DNA of 64,000 nt, from positions 248,001-312,000 of the forward strand of contig NZ_VYQF01000004.1 in assembly GCF_008710285.1 (NCBI RefSeq), given 5' to 3'. Below the pieces are notes generated by a model, which saw nothing but the letters and a program-made list of their open reading frames with translations, did not search any database and was not told the DNA's origin. Position 1 is the stretch's first letter. The number at the start of each line of letters is the position of its first letter. Below, in pieces: positions 16,464-27,700 of this stretch. A program made the position numbers and the translations under genes. The DNA is from Ginsengibacter hankyongi (GTDB taxonomy: Bacteria; Bacteroidota; Bacteroidia; Chitinophagales; Chitinophagaceae).

Positions 16464-19433
16464 ATGAGAAAAAAACTTCTGCTTAGCGGCCTGTTTATGC
16501 TATTTTGTGTCTTTGCAATGGCGCAACAACGAACAGTAACCGGAACAGTAACTTCAACAGACGGTACTCCGTTAGCTGATGCATCTGTAATAGTTGTTGG
16601 ACAAAAAACAGGTGTAAGAACCGATGCCGATGGTTCCTTTACCATTAATCTCCCGGCAAAATCACACATTCTTCAAATTAGTTATGTTGGCTCTGAAACT
16701 CAAAGAGTAGATGTTGCCGATCTTTCCAGTGTGAAAGTGGTTATGAAATCCTCTACAACCGCTTTGACTGATGTTGTTATCATTGGCTATGGATCAGCGC
16801 GCAAAAAAGATTATACTGGTGCTGTTTCATCTATAAAAGCCAAAGATTTCAACCAGGGGGTAATTAATTCGCCCGATCAATTGCTTCAAAATAAAGTCCC
16901 CGGTTTGGAAGTTACTAACACAAGTGGCCAACCCGGCGCCGCAACTACTATCCAGATAAGAGGTACTTCTTCCATTCGGGCTGGTAACAATCCATTATAT
17001 GTGGTAGACGGGGTTCCTCTCGATGGTGGAACTGCCAGGCCGAATATAGGGAACGCTTTTGGTAGCACACCCAACTCGGATCCGTTATTATTTATTGATC
17101 CTAATACTATCGCACAAATAGACGTTTTGAAAGATGCGTCAGGAACAGCAATTTACGGTTCAAGAGGTGCTAACGGAGTTGTTATGATAACGACAAAGAA
17201 AGGAGGTTCCGGGCCGATGAGAATTGATGCAGGCGTAAGTTTCAGCGCTTTTGCCGGATATATGAAACGCTTTGAAGTATTAAGTACGAGTCAATATCGG
17301 TCAGCCTTAAAAAAGTATAATGAACCGGCAACTTTAGATGGGGGCACCACTACCGATGCTCTTAAAGCTATTACGCAAGATGCTATTTCCCAAAACTATT
17401 CTTTAGCCTTAAGCGGAGGAAATGAAACCGGGAAGTACAGGGCAACATTTCTTGCTGCTGATAATAACGGATTTCTTAAGAAATCTGATCTGAAGAAATA
17501 CCTGGCAACTTTTAACGGACAATATAATTTCATTGATAATAAATTATCAATTGATTTTGGATTAATTGCCGGAAATTTTGGTGAGAGCCTTACTCCGGTG
17601 GCTAACACATCGGGGTCAACGGGAAATGTTATTTCGTCTGCCTTGAGCTGGAACCCAACGGCCCCGTTACGTACCAGTGGTAAATATAATTTCCCAAGCA
17701 CCGGATCAGGTAACCCGCTGGCTATCATTGATGCTTATGATGATAAAACCAATGTATCTGCATTTTTAGGCAATATTTCAGCTGCCTATAAAATACTCCC
17801 CAATTTATCTTACAAGTTTTTATTTGGGATCAATTATGAAACCGGTAGCCGCAAATTAAATGAAGAAGGCTGGCTTCCCGGCTTCCCCGGACTCTCTGGC
17901 CTTGGAAACGCTGCAATAGCCACCGATGTTCTGAGGTCCTATACAATTGATCATACTTTGAACTACACCGGGAACATTTCAACCAAGTTTTCTGTGGATG
18001 CTTTGGCGGGTTATGAATATTTTAAAACTGATTTCTCCGGAGGCGGTGTAACTGCAGCCGGATTCAATACCAATTTGGATTATGCGAATAGAATTAGCGT
18101 TCCTTATACCAATATCATGACGGATGCCCAGACACAAAATCCCTATTATAGTTTTGCGAACCCATCATCGGAGTTGCAATCTTATTTTGGAAGGGCGACC
18201 TTTAATTATGACGACAGGTATTTATTAACCGGAACTTTCCGGGCTGATGGATCCAGCAAATTTGGTACGAATAACAAATATGGCTATTTTCCTTCTGTTG
18301 CAGCCAAGTGGCAGATAAACAATGAAAGTTTCATGAAGACAAGCACAATTTTCTCCAATCTTGGTCTTCGTGCATCTTATGGAATTACAGGTAACCAGGA
18401 ATTTCCTGCCGGTTCTGGTATAGAGCAGGTGGCAATTGGGCCCTTTAATACGGTTGGCCAGATCAATGTTAAAAACCCTGATTTGAAATGGGAAGAGACC
18501 AAACAATTTAATGTTGGTTTGGACTTCGGAGTTGCAAAAGGGAAAATTTATGGATCTATAGATTACTATAATAAGAAGACATCTGACATTCTATTTTCAA
18601 CGGTTGCTATCCAGCCTGCACCATCAGCAACTGCCTGGACAAATCTAAAAAATGCAACATTAACTAACGATGGAATTGAAGTTGCCTTAGGAGCTACAAT
18701 CGTAGATACTAAAGATTTTACATGGGATGTTGCTGGTAACTTTGCTCACAATCACAATGTTATTAATAATTTTAATAATTCAGTGGGTGGCGCACCCCTA
18801 CAAATCATTACCGGGGAAATTGACGGACAGGGTGTATCAGGTACATTGTCGCAGATTATCACAAATGGCTATCCTGTTAATGAATGGTATTTAAAGCCAT
18901 TCCAGGGGTTTGATCAAAATGGTAATCAGACGTACGGTGGATCACCGGTATATTCCGGGAATCCCAATCCTACAGTGTTGGCGGGATTTAGCACTACTTT
19001 AAGATGGACTAAATTTACCCTTGGAGTTAATATGGGAGGTTCATTTGGTTACCTCATATATAATAATACAGCAACGGCTGTGACAAATATTGCCGGTATT
19101 GCACAAGGAAGAAACATCGATCTTAAGGCATATAATTCTCAAGAAAAGCCAGGAAGTCCGGTAGCTGCTAACAGCAGATTTTTGGAAAAAGGAGACTATT
19201 GGAAACTTAGGAACGCTACGCTTCGCTATAATTTCGGGAATGCAGGTAAATACTTTAAAAACATTAGCGCATACATAAGCGGTAGCAATTTATTTGTTAT
19301 TACTAAATTCAGCGGATTTGATCCTGAAGTAAATATTGATAAAACTTCCGGCGGTTATCCTTCCAGGTCTGTAGAGTACATTCCTTATCCAACTCCAAGA
19401 ACACTTACGCTTGGGTTAAATTTTTCTTTATAA
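16464..19433 (+). CDS. SusC/RagA family TonB-linked outer-membrane transporter
   Basis: A 989-residue TonB-dependent importer. Start is the ATG at 16464 (MRKKLLLSGLFMLFCVFAMA); a TTG two codons upstream is less likely. Order: signal peptide to about residue 21, CarboxypepD_reg-like domain (RTVTGTVTSTDGTPLADASV) to about 100, SusC signature and TonB-box region (LTDVVIIGYGSARKKDYTGA), plug (PLYVVDGVPLDGG, then IDVLKDASGTAIYGSRGANG) and a beta-barrel ending TPRTLTLGLNFSL with the terminal aromatic/hydrophobic pattern for BAM. It works with the SusD at 19460, 26 bp downstream. No sigma/anti-sigma or hybrid two-component regulator accompanies it, and no glycosidase follows, so the substrate is unknown. 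Confidence 0.96.
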   Translation: MRKKLLLSGLFMLFCVFAMAQQRTVTGTVTSTDGTPLADASVIVVGQKTGVRTDADGSFTINLPAKSHILQISYVGSETQRVDVADLSSVKVVMKSSTTALTDVVIIGYGSARKKDYTGAVSSIKAKDFNQGVINSPDQLLQNKVPGLEVTNTSGQPGAATTIQIRGTSSIRAGNNPLYVVDGVPLDGGTARPNIGNAFGSTPNSDPLLFIDPNTIAQIDVLKDASGTAIYGSRGANGVVMITTKKGGSGPMRIDAGVSFSAFAGYMKRFEVLSTSQYRSALKKYNEPATLDGGTTTDALKAITQDAISQNYSLALSGGNETGKYRATFLAADNNGFLKKSDLKKYLATFNGQYNFIDNKLSIDFGLIAGNFGESLTPVANTSGSTGNVISSALSWNPTAPLRTSGKYNFPSTGSGNPLAIIDAYDDKTNVSAFLGNISAAYKILPNLSYKFLFGINYETGSRKLNEEGWLPGFPGLSGLGNAAIATDVLRSYTIDHTLNYTGNISTKFSVDALAGYEYFKTDFSGGGVTAAGFNTNLDYANRISVPYTNIMTDAQTQNPYYSFANPSSELQSYFGRATFNYDDRYLLTGTFRADGSSKFGTNNKYGYFPSVAAKWQINNESFMKTSTIFSNLGLRASYGITGNQEFPAGSGIEQVAIGPFNTVGQINVKNPDLKWEETKQFNVGLDFGVAKGKIYGSIDYYNKKTSDILFSTVAIQPAPSATAWTNLKNATLTNDGIEVALGATIVDTKDFTWDVAGNFAHNHNVINNFNNSVGGAPLQIITGEIDGQGVSGTLSQIITNGYPVNEWYLKPFQGFDQNGNQTYGGSPVYSGNPNPTVLAGFSTTLRWTKFTLGVNMGGSFGYLIYNNTATAVTNIAGIAQGRNIDLKAYNSQEKPGSPVAANSRFLEKGDYWKLRNATLRYNFGNAGKYFKNISAYISGSNLFVITKFSGFDPEVNIDKTSGGYPSRSVEYIPYPTPRTLTLGLNFSL

Positions 19434-19459
19434 TTAATAAAATAATAAATCTTTTGAAT

Positions 19460-21157
19460 ATGATACATTATAAAAAAATAACAAAAATGGCGCTGCTGTT
19501 TTTAGCGGTAGGTGTGATGGCTGGTTGTACGAAACTTAACGGGAAACTAAATGGTACACTTTCCACCTCCCAGGCTGCTGCAGCTTTAGGCCCAGCAGGC
19601 ACCGGGTATCTACTTGCCGGGGCATATGCCGATCTTACTTTTTTAGCAGGACAAGACCAGCTATTTTCACTTGAAGAAAATACGGCCGATGAGTCGTTGG
19701 TTCCTACAAGGGGTGGTGACTGGGATGATAACGGTGTATGGCGTGTGTTACATAATCATACCTGGGATGCAAATCACGGACAGTTGCTGAGTGTATTTAA
19801 TAACCTTAATAAATTAAATTTTGATGCAACCAATGTGTTGGGTTATAATCCTACGCCAGCCCAGGCGGCGCAGGCAAAAGTTTTAAGGGCGTATGCGTTG
19901 TTTTACCTGCTTGATCTATATGGACAATTCCCAATCAGAAATCCGGGCGATAATTTATTGTTAGCACCGGATGTTAAAGCCGGGGCGGAAGCTGCCGATT
20001 TTATTATAAGTGAATTAACTGCCGCAGTTGCTGACTTGCCGGCTGCTACAGGTAGTAATGCCAATATTGCCAACAAAGATGTTGCAAATACTTTATTGAT
20101 GAAATGTTACCTTCAAAAAGGCACCTTTGCGAACAGGGCTGCGCCAACGTTTGACCCAGCTGATCTTGCAAAGGTAGTTTCAATAGGCACCGCAATAATA
20201 GCAAGCAACACGTACAGCTATTCTCCCAATTATTTTGATAATTTCTCCCCCAATAATCATGGTACCAAGGAAGCGATTTTTATGTATCCTAATACTGGTG
20301 GGGTAAGCACTAATCATGCGGGAACAGAAGCACGATGGAACATGACCTTGCACTATAATAGCTGGGATAAGCAGGCGCCCAATGCAGGCTGGAATGGATT
20401 CTCCACAATTAGTGATTTTTATAATAGTTTTGGAGCAACTACTGCTACGTTAGCAAGTAATAGAGTTGGCGGGTTTTTCACAGGTGTAGGCGCTAAGAAC
20501 AACGCGGACACTCTTCTTGATCAAAGGTTGGGCGGAAGGACTACGAGCAACCTGACCGACTATCAAACCTCTGGTATCAGGTCCGGATTTCTAATTGGTC
20601 AGCAATACGATGAAACCGGCGCCGCGGAAAAAGATAGAAAGGGAAATCCATTGGCTTTTGATCCGGCTATTGCAGCAGATATGAAGGAAACAGGAACCAA
20701 TCTTGAGATTACAGGGATCAGGGTTATAAAATATCCTCCTGATTATAATCATTATGGTGGTCCGGCCAATAATAACCTGATGATCTTCAGGTATCCTGAT
20801 GTAGTATTGATGGTGGCCGAAGCTAAATTAAGGATCGACGCATCTGAGGGAACTAATAACGCTCCCGGACACGCATTAGGTATGGTAAATGATTTGCGGG
20901 CTGCAAGAAGTGCCGCTCCACTTCCCTCTATAACCTTGGTGAATACCTCAAATATTTACGCTGTTAATACCTTGTTAGCTGAAAGGGGAAGAGAGTTTTA
21001 TTGGGAGAGTTTAAGAAGAACAGATTTAGAACGGTTTGGAGTTTATAATACCATCTGGCAATATAAACCGACAGACGATCCGAAGAATCTCCTGTTCCCT
21101 GTGCCCAGCCAGGCACTGGCAGCAAATCCTAATTTGAAACAGAATCCTGGTTACTAA
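19460..21157 (+). CDS. SusD/RagB family surface lipoprotein
   Basis: A 565-residue glycan-binding lipoprotein partner of the preceding SusC. ATG at 19460 is chosen over a TTG two codons upstream. The signal ends in the lipobox MAGC (Cys23). SusD-type TPR-like helices are seen (AQAAQAKVLRAYALFYLLDL, then YGQFPIRN). The late conserved block FRYPDVVLMVAEAKLRIDAS and the strongly diagnostic LLAERGREFYWESLRRTDLE, with the chain ending PNLKQNPGY, are all present. It would cap the SusC barrel at the cell surface and hand over substrate. A strong terminator hairpin follows (21183-21215), separating the pair from the VCBS genes, which start 209 bp later. Confidence 0.96.
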   Translation: MIHYKKITKMALLFLAVGVMAGCTKLNGKLNGTLSTSQAAAALGPAGTGYLLAGAYADLTFLAGQDQLFSLEENTADESLVPTRGGDWDDNGVWRVLHNHTWDANHGQLLSVFNNLNKLNFDATNVLGYNPTPAQAAQAKVLRAYALFYLLDLYGQFPIRNPGDNLLLAPDVKAGAEAADFIISELTAAVADLPAATGSNANIANKDVANTLLMKCYLQKGTFANRAAPTFDPADLAKVVSIGTAIIASNTYSYSPNYFDNFSPNNHGTKEAIFMYPNTGGVSTNHAGTEARWNMTLHYNSWDKQAPNAGWNGFSTISDFYNSFGATTATLASNRVGGFFTGVGAKNNADTLLDQRLGGRTTSNLTDYQTSGIRSGFLIGQQYDETGAAEKDRKGNPLAFDPAIAADMKETGTNLEITGIRVIKYPPDYNHYGGPANNNLMIFRYPDVVLMVAEAKLRIDASEGTNNAPGHALGMVNDLRAARSAAPLPSITLVNTSNIYAVNTLLAERGREFYWESLRRTDLERFGVYNTIWQYKPTDDPKNLLFPVPSQALAANPNLKQNPGY

Positions 21158-21182
21158 TGGTATTTCGAACATAATTTAATAA

Positions 21183-21215
21183 AATTAAAAGGCCTTACAC
21201 GGCCTTTTAATTTTT
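21183..21215 (+). terminator. Rho-independent terminator after SusD
   Basis: AATTAAAAGGCC and GGCCTTTTAATT form a perfect 12-bp stem around a 6-nt loop (TTACAC), directly followed by TTT. It lies 25 bp after the SusD stop. Because the stem is symmetrical it could work on both strands. Confidence 0.85.
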
Positions 21216-21366
21216 AGTGCAACTGTGTATTCGATGACATAAATAAAATGCAAATTTTACCCTGGAATGTAAAACCGGTAAGTTGAATAAATACAGTTGT
21301 GTATTCATTTCTTTACCTTTATCAAAAAAAATTCGCTAAGCAATAGTTCAATAATTATTCTAAATA

Positions 21367-24300
21367 ATGAAGTATTTACCAAAGCTTTCTTTAAGTTTTC
21401 TTCTTGTAATATTTTTTTCCTGCACCCGAAAACCCAAGGAATCTTTATTTCAATTGATGGACAATACAGGAATTGACTTTGTAAATAAAGTTGAAGATTC
21501 TAAGCTTGAGAACAGTTTCCTGTTTCGCAATTTTTATAATGGCGGCGGCGTGGCAATAGGAGATATTAATAATGATGGCCTGCCGGATGTTTTTCTAACA
21601 TCAAATATGGGCGAAAACAAATTATACCTCAATAAAGGTAATCTAAAATTTGAAGATATATCACAGAAAGCGGGGCTGAAGCAGGATAGTATGTGGAGCA
21701 CCGGCGTAACCTTTGTAGATATCAACGGAGATGGCTGGCTGGATATTTATGTGTGCAATTCGGGGCACATGAAATCCGGTAACAGGCGAAATAAATTGTA
21801 TATCAATAACCATGATAATACATTTACTGAAGAAGCGCATAAATATGGATTAGATATTTCTGCTTACACCACACAGGTTTCTTTTTTCGATTATGATATG
21901 GATGGTGACCTGGATTGCTTTATGATCAATAACAGCCCGATGCCCATTAATACATTAAACAATGCCAACAGGCGCGATCTTCCTGATTCGCTTTGGCCGG
22001 TAGCTCCTTTTTTAAAGGGTGGCGGCGATCATCTTTACCGGAATGATAACGGGCATTTTACTGAAGTCACCCAATCTGCAGGCATACATGGTAGTTTAAT
22101 AAGTTTTGGTTTGGGCGTAAGCATCGGCGATCTTAATAATGATGGTTATCCTGATATTTATGTGGGCAATGATTCTTATGAAAAAGATTACCTGTACATT
22201 AACCAGAAAAATGGAACTTTTAAAGATGAAATGGAGCAAAGTCTTCAGAGCATTAGTATGTCTTCTATGGGTACCGACGTTGGTGATCTAAACAACGACG
22301 GCTACCCGGAGATATTTACGACAGATATGCTGCCGGCCGATGATTACCGGCTTAAGACGTTGGGCTCTTTTGACAATATTGATTTTTATAACAGCAAGAT
22401 TAAATCCGGGTTTTACCACCAGTTTATGAAAAATTGTCTCCAGTTAAATAATAAGAATGGAACTTTTTCTGAAATCGGAAATTATAGTGGCGTTGCTGCA
22501 AGCGACTGGACGTGGGGTGAATTAATTTTTGATGCCGATAATGATGGATTAGGTGATATATATGTGTGCAACGGCGTCAATAAAGACGTTACCAACCTGG
22601 ACTTTATGGACTTTTTTGCAAACGATGTTATTCAAAAAATGGTGCTCACCGGTGAAAAGGAAAGTGTAGATAAAGTATTAGAACATATACCCGTAAATCC
22701 GTTGCCTAATAAAGCCTTCAGAAACATGGGAAATTTAAAGTTCCAGGATGTTAGCACGGCCTGGGGCTTTACCCAGCCATCGTTTTCAAATGGTGCTGCT
22801 TATGCGGATTTGGACAATGATGGAGACCTCGATCTTATCGTAAATAATGTAAATGAGAAATCATTTGTCTATAAAAACAATAGCCGGCAAATCAATAAAA
22901 ATAATTATATCGGCATTTTATTAAAAGGGAAAGGAAAAAATACGTTTGCTATAGGAAGTAAAATTAAATTATATGTCGGCAACCAGGTATTAAGCAGGGA
23001 AGTTGTACCTGCCAGGGGATTTCAATCATCAGTAGATTACAAGCAAATTATAGGATTAGGCACTGCCACAAAAATAGATTCAATGTATATTAGCTGGCCC
23101 GACAGGTCGTATTCGAAGTATACTAGTCTTTCAGCAGATACGGTGCTTGTAATACACGAAGCTGACCAGGATAAACTTTCACCAGACACCATTGCTCCTG
23201 TATTGCCTCCGCCATTACTTTCTCCTGCGAAGAATATTTTTGATAAACATAAGGAAGACGATTATAATGATTTCTACTATGAACGTAACTTGCCGGAAAT
23301 ACTTTCAAAAGAAGGCCCTAAAGCCGCTGTTGGTGACGTGAATGGCGACGGTTTTCCGGATGTTTACATTGGTGGTGCGGCAGGGCAGCCGGGTCAATTG
23401 TATCTACAAACCAAGACCGGCGCCTTCATTAAAAAACCCGAAAAGATTTTTGATGATTTTGCCGATTTTGAAGACGTGGCTGTTGTGTTTTTTGATTGCG
23501 ATAATGATGGTGATCTTGACTTATTGATAGGACCCGGGGGAAACAGTTTTCCTCCCGTTAGCAAGCAGATGCAATTGCGGCTTTATAAAAATGATGGTAA
23601 AGGAAATTTCACTATCGATGCTTCAGCATTTCCAAATAATACTTCAAATATATCAGTGGTTATACCGTATGACTTTGATGATGATGGCGACCTGGATTTA
23701 TTTGTTGGTGGCAGAAGTGTTCCTCAAAACTACGGCATTAATCCGTCCAGCTATGTATTTGTGAATGATGGCAAAGGTCATTTTACAGATATGGCAAAAA
23801 CGAAAAATCCGGATATTTCGTCTATAGGGATGGTAACGGCAGCAGCGTGGGCGGATGTAACCGGCGATAAAAAGAAAGAATTAATTATAGCCGGTGAATG
23901 GATGACTCCAAGAATTTTTTCATATAGCGGCGATCATTTTAATGAGGTAAAAACGAATCTCGACAGTTTGTACGGTTGGTGGCAGTCTATATCAGTTGGA
24001 GATTTTGATGGTGATGGCCGCCAGGATATTGTATTGGGAAACATTGGTGAAAATTTTTACCTGAGGCCCGACCTGCAGGATCCTGTTAAATTATGGATAA
24101 ACGATTTCAATAACAATGGCAATCTTGATAAAATACTCACGCGTACAGTAGACGGACAGGATAAGACCGTATTTTTAAAACATGAGCTCCAGGACCAGAT
24201 ACCTGCCATTAAAAAGAAAAATTTGAAACATGCAGAGTATGCTAAAAAAACAATGGCAGAATTGTTCCCCAAGGATATACTAAGTAAGAGCATTGTGAAG

Positions 24301-24708
24301 GAATTCAACTACGGTTCTTCAATCATTGCACTCAACAAAGGGGATGGCCATTTTGTAATTGAAAAATTACCGCCCTTAACACAAATTTCTTCTATAAATG
24401 CCATACATCAAATGGATATAAATAATGATGGATTTATGGATTTAATTTTAGGTGGAAATAAGTATGGATTTCCACCACAGTTTGGAAGACTGGATGCCAG
24501 CTATGGTGACATTCTCATTAACGATCACAAAGGCGGATTTACAAGATTGGATTATAATCAATCCGGGCTGGAAATAAAAGGTGAAGTAAAAGATATAGTA
24601 GAAATTCCTTCGGGCGAAAAAGATTACCTATTGTTTCTTATCAATGATGAATACCCGGCATTGTACGAAGTGAAAGAGAAGACAAAAAAGGTTATGGACT
24701 TACAGTAA
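21367..24708 (+). CDS. Large FG-GAP/VCBS repeat lipoprotein with ASPIC/UnbV domain (CRTAC1-like)
   Basis: A 1113-residue surface-type lipoprotein; lipobox FFSC at Cys19. It carries about 14 FG-GAP/VCBS blades with Ca-binding loops of the form D.N.DG..D (for example IGDINNDGLPDVFL, VDINGDGWLDIYVC, YADLDNDGDLDLIV, VGDFDGDGRQDIVL), enough for two beta-propellers. Between them (about residues 515-590) lies an ASPIC/UnbV domain with GSKIKLYVGNQVLSREVVPA and RGFQSS. This architecture is typical of Bacteroidota proteins next to SusCD; the family has no proven activity. It may serve as an extra surface glycan-binding or adhesion protein in place of SusE/F. A close paralogue follows after 44 bp. Confidence 0.9.
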   Translation: MKYLPKLSLSFLLVIFFSCTRKPKESLFQLMDNTGIDFVNKVEDSKLENSFLFRNFYNGGGVAIGDINNDGLPDVFLTSNMGENKLYLNKGNLKFEDISQKAGLKQDSMWSTGVTFVDINGDGWLDIYVCNSGHMKSGNRRNKLYINNHDNTFTEEAHKYGLDISAYTTQVSFFDYDMDGDLDCFMINNSPMPINTLNNANRRDLPDSLWPVAPFLKGGGDHLYRNDNGHFTEVTQSAGIHGSLISFGLGVSIGDLNNDGYPDIYVGNDSYEKDYLYINQKNGTFKDEMEQSLQSISMSSMGTDVGDLNNDGYPEIFTTDMLPADDYRLKTLGSFDNIDFYNSKIKSGFYHQFMKNCLQLNNKNGTFSEIGNYSGVAASDWTWGELIFDADNDGLGDIYVCNGVNKDVTNLDFMDFFANDVIQKMVLTGEKESVDKVLEHIPVNPLPNKAFRNMGNLKFQDVSTAWGFTQPSFSNGAAYADLDNDGDLDLIVNNVNEKSFVYKNNSRQINKNNYIGILLKGKGKNTFAIGSKIKLYVGNQVLSREVVPARGFQSSVDYKQIIGLGTATKIDSMYISWPDRSYSKYTSLSADTVLVIHEADQDKLSPDTIAPVLPPPLLSPAKNIFDKHKEDDYNDFYYERNLPEILSKEGPKAAVGDVNGDGFPDVYIGGAAGQPGQLYLQTKTGAFIKKPEKIFDDFADFEDVAVVFFDCDNDGDLDLLIGPGGNSFPPVSKQMQLRLYKNDGKGNFTIDASAFPNNTSNISVVIPYDFDDDGDLDLFVGGRSVPQNYGINPSSYVFVNDGKGHFTDMAKTKNPDISSIGMVTAAAWADVTGDKKKELIIAGEWMTPRIFSYSGDHFNEVKTNLDSLYGWWQSISVGDFDGDGRQDIVLGNIGENFYLRPDLQDPVKLWINDFNNNGNLDKILTRTVDGQDKTVFLKHELQDQIPAIKKKNLKHAEYAKKTMAELFPKDILSKSIVKEFNYGSSIIALNKGDGHFVIEKLPPLTQISSINAIHQMDINNDGFMDLILGGNKYGFPPQFGRLDASYGDILINDHKGGFTRLDYNQSGLEIKGEVKDIVEIPSGEKDYLLFLINDEYPALYEVKEKTKKVMDLQ

Positions 24709-24752
24709 TTAAATAAAGGAGGGTTGCCTTGCCGGAACCAGATTTAATAATT

Positions 24753-27700
24753 ATGACTTATAAAATAAAGAGGTATTTGAAGCTTGTAGTAATAACGTTC
24801 CTGCTATATTTATTTTCATCTTGTAATCACAAAAAAAATGCACCAGTTCTCTTCCAGGTGCTGGATCATAATACAACGGGGCTTGATTTTAGTAATGTAC
24901 TGAAACCTACCAAAGAGTTTAATGTTTTCAAGTACATGTATTTTTATAACGGTTCAGGCGTAGGCGCAGGCGATTTCAATAACGATGGATTGATTGATCT
25001 ATTTTTTTCTGCTAACCAGGGGAATAATAAAATTTATCTTAACCAGGGAAAATTAAAATTTAAAGATGTTACTGCTGAAGCAAAAATCCCTGAAGATGGT
25101 GCCTGGTCCACGGGAGTTTCAGTGGTTGATATAAACAATGACGGACTATTGGATATCTACATTTGCCGTGTTGGTGATTATGAAACTTTGCATAGTAAGA
25201 ATCAATTACTCATTTGCCAGGGGATTGATAAAAATGGCGTTCCCTTTTATAAAGACGAAGCACACGAATACGGCCTGGATTTCTCAGGCTTCAGTACCCA
25301 GGCAGTATTTTTTGACTACGATGGCGATGGTGATCTTGATATGTTTTTATTAAATCATTCTGTTCATCAAAACGGAACATTTGCTCCACGCAATAATTTT
25401 CTCGGCACGTACAATGTGCTCTCAGGCGACAGGTTGTATCGCAATGATGGTAATAATAAGTTTACAGATGTTACCAAAGAATCTGCCATCAACAGTTCGG
25501 CAATAAGCTACGGACTTGGTATCGGCGTATCGGATATCGATTTGGATGGATGGCCGGACTTATATGTCGGAAATGATTTTCATGAAAATGATTATCTCTA
25601 TATCAACCAGCATAACGGAACTTTTAAAGAAGACCTTACCAACAGGATAATGCATACCAGCCAGTTCTCCATGGGAGTTGATATTGCTGATATAAATAAT
25701 GATGCTTATCCGGATATTATTTCAATGGATATGCTTCCCTCCGATCGTACCATTCTAAAAAGCTCTTTGGGGGAAGATGAGTACAACACTTTCTACATGA
25801 AAATTGGCTATGGTTACAACTATCAATATACCAGGAACAATCTCCAGCTAAACAGGCGAAACGGTATGTTTAGTGAAACCGGGCTTTACTCAGGTGTGGC
25901 TGCTTCCGACTGGTCGTGGTCGCCACTTTGGATGGATTTTGATAATGACGGATTGAAGGATTTATTTATTTCGAATGGAATTCCCAAGAGGTTGAACGAC
26001 ATGGATTATGTCAATTATATCTCTGATGATGAAATACAGCAGAAATTGAGAGAGAATGTTACAGATGAAAAAGATCTGGGATTAATAAAAAAATTTCCGG
26101 AAATAAAATTGCCGAATAAATTTTTTAAAAACGAAGGCGATGTAAAGTTTGCGGATATCGGGGACGAGATAGGAGACAACAGGCCAACCTTTTCAAATGG
26201 CGCCATCTATGCCGACCTCGACAACGATGGCGACCTTGATGTGGTGGTAAACAATTTGGAAGATCCGGCATTGATCTATGAAAATAAAAGTAATGATGCA
26301 AAGAATAAACCTTACATCGATATTAAGCTGACAGGCTCAGCAAAAAATATAAATGCGTTAGGTGCTAAAGTAATTGTGTACGACAGTAATGAAATAAGGA
26401 CGTATGAAAAGTATCCTGTGAGAGGGTTCCAGTCAAGTATGGAAATTCCAATTCATATCGGCTTGTATAAGACGAAAGTAGATTCTATTTTACTGATATG
26501 GCCTGATAATACCTATCAAACCATTGATTGGCAAAATAATATTTCCAGGCAAATTAAATTTCAATACCACGCCGGGCTTCCAAAATACGATTATTCGCGG
26601 CTAACGAATCATTGGAAAAATCCCGGGCGTGAAATGGTTGATATAACAAAAAACGTGAATCTTAATTTTAAACCGGAAGAAAATCCCTTTAATGAATTTG
26701 ACAGGGAACCTTTAATTCCTTTCATGGTTTCCCGGGAGGGACCTGCACTTGCCGTTGGTGATGCTAGCGGTGACGGGCTAGACGATGTTTTTATCGGTTC
26801 CTCAAAAGGAAATAAAAGCGCTATATTTTTTCAAAGGCCCGGGGGTAAATTTGAGAAATCCGATCAGCCCGGTCTAGATAGCGACAGCACTTATGAAGAT
26901 GTGGATGCTGCCTGGGTTGATGTTAATAATGACGGTACAACCGATCTTGTAATTGCATCCGGAGGCAATGAATATTATGGCAATGATAAATACCAGCAAC
27001 CACGTTTGTATTTAAATGATGGACATGAGCATTTTACATTGCTCGATCATGCGTTTGATAATATTTATCTTACAGCATCCTGTGTAGTTCCTTACGATTT
27101 TAACGGTGATGGATATGCAGACTTATTTATTGGCGGCAGGGCGGTGCCATGGGAATATGGGCAGGTTCCCCAATCTTACTTATTGGAAAATGATAAACAA
27201 GGGCATTTTAAAGATGTTACAGCGCAATACAGCAGTGAGCTTTCAAAAGTTGGTTTTGTAAGAAGTGCTTTATGGTTCGATATTAATAAAGATGGTCGGA
27301 AAGATTTGATCATATCGCCTGAATGGGGAGAGGTATGTGCTTTCATAAATGAAAATGGCAGTTTCAAAAAACAATTGCTTACCGATAAAAAAGGCTGGTG
27401 GAATTTTACCTTGCCCGTGGATGTGAACGGAGATGGAAATATAGATCTTATAGCAGGAAATGAAGGATTAAATAACCGCTTAACCGCTTCGTCTACAGAG
27501 CCAGTTAGATTGTACTTTAACGATTTTGATGATAACGGCAAAAAGGAGCAGGTACTTACCTATTACCTCGACGGGCACGAAATTCCTTTTGCCAATAAAG
27601 ATGAATTGCAGAAACAAATACCTGTAATAAAGAAAAGATTTTTATACGCATCTGATTTTGCCAAAGCCAGTTTAGACGAAATATTCTCCGCCGATAAATT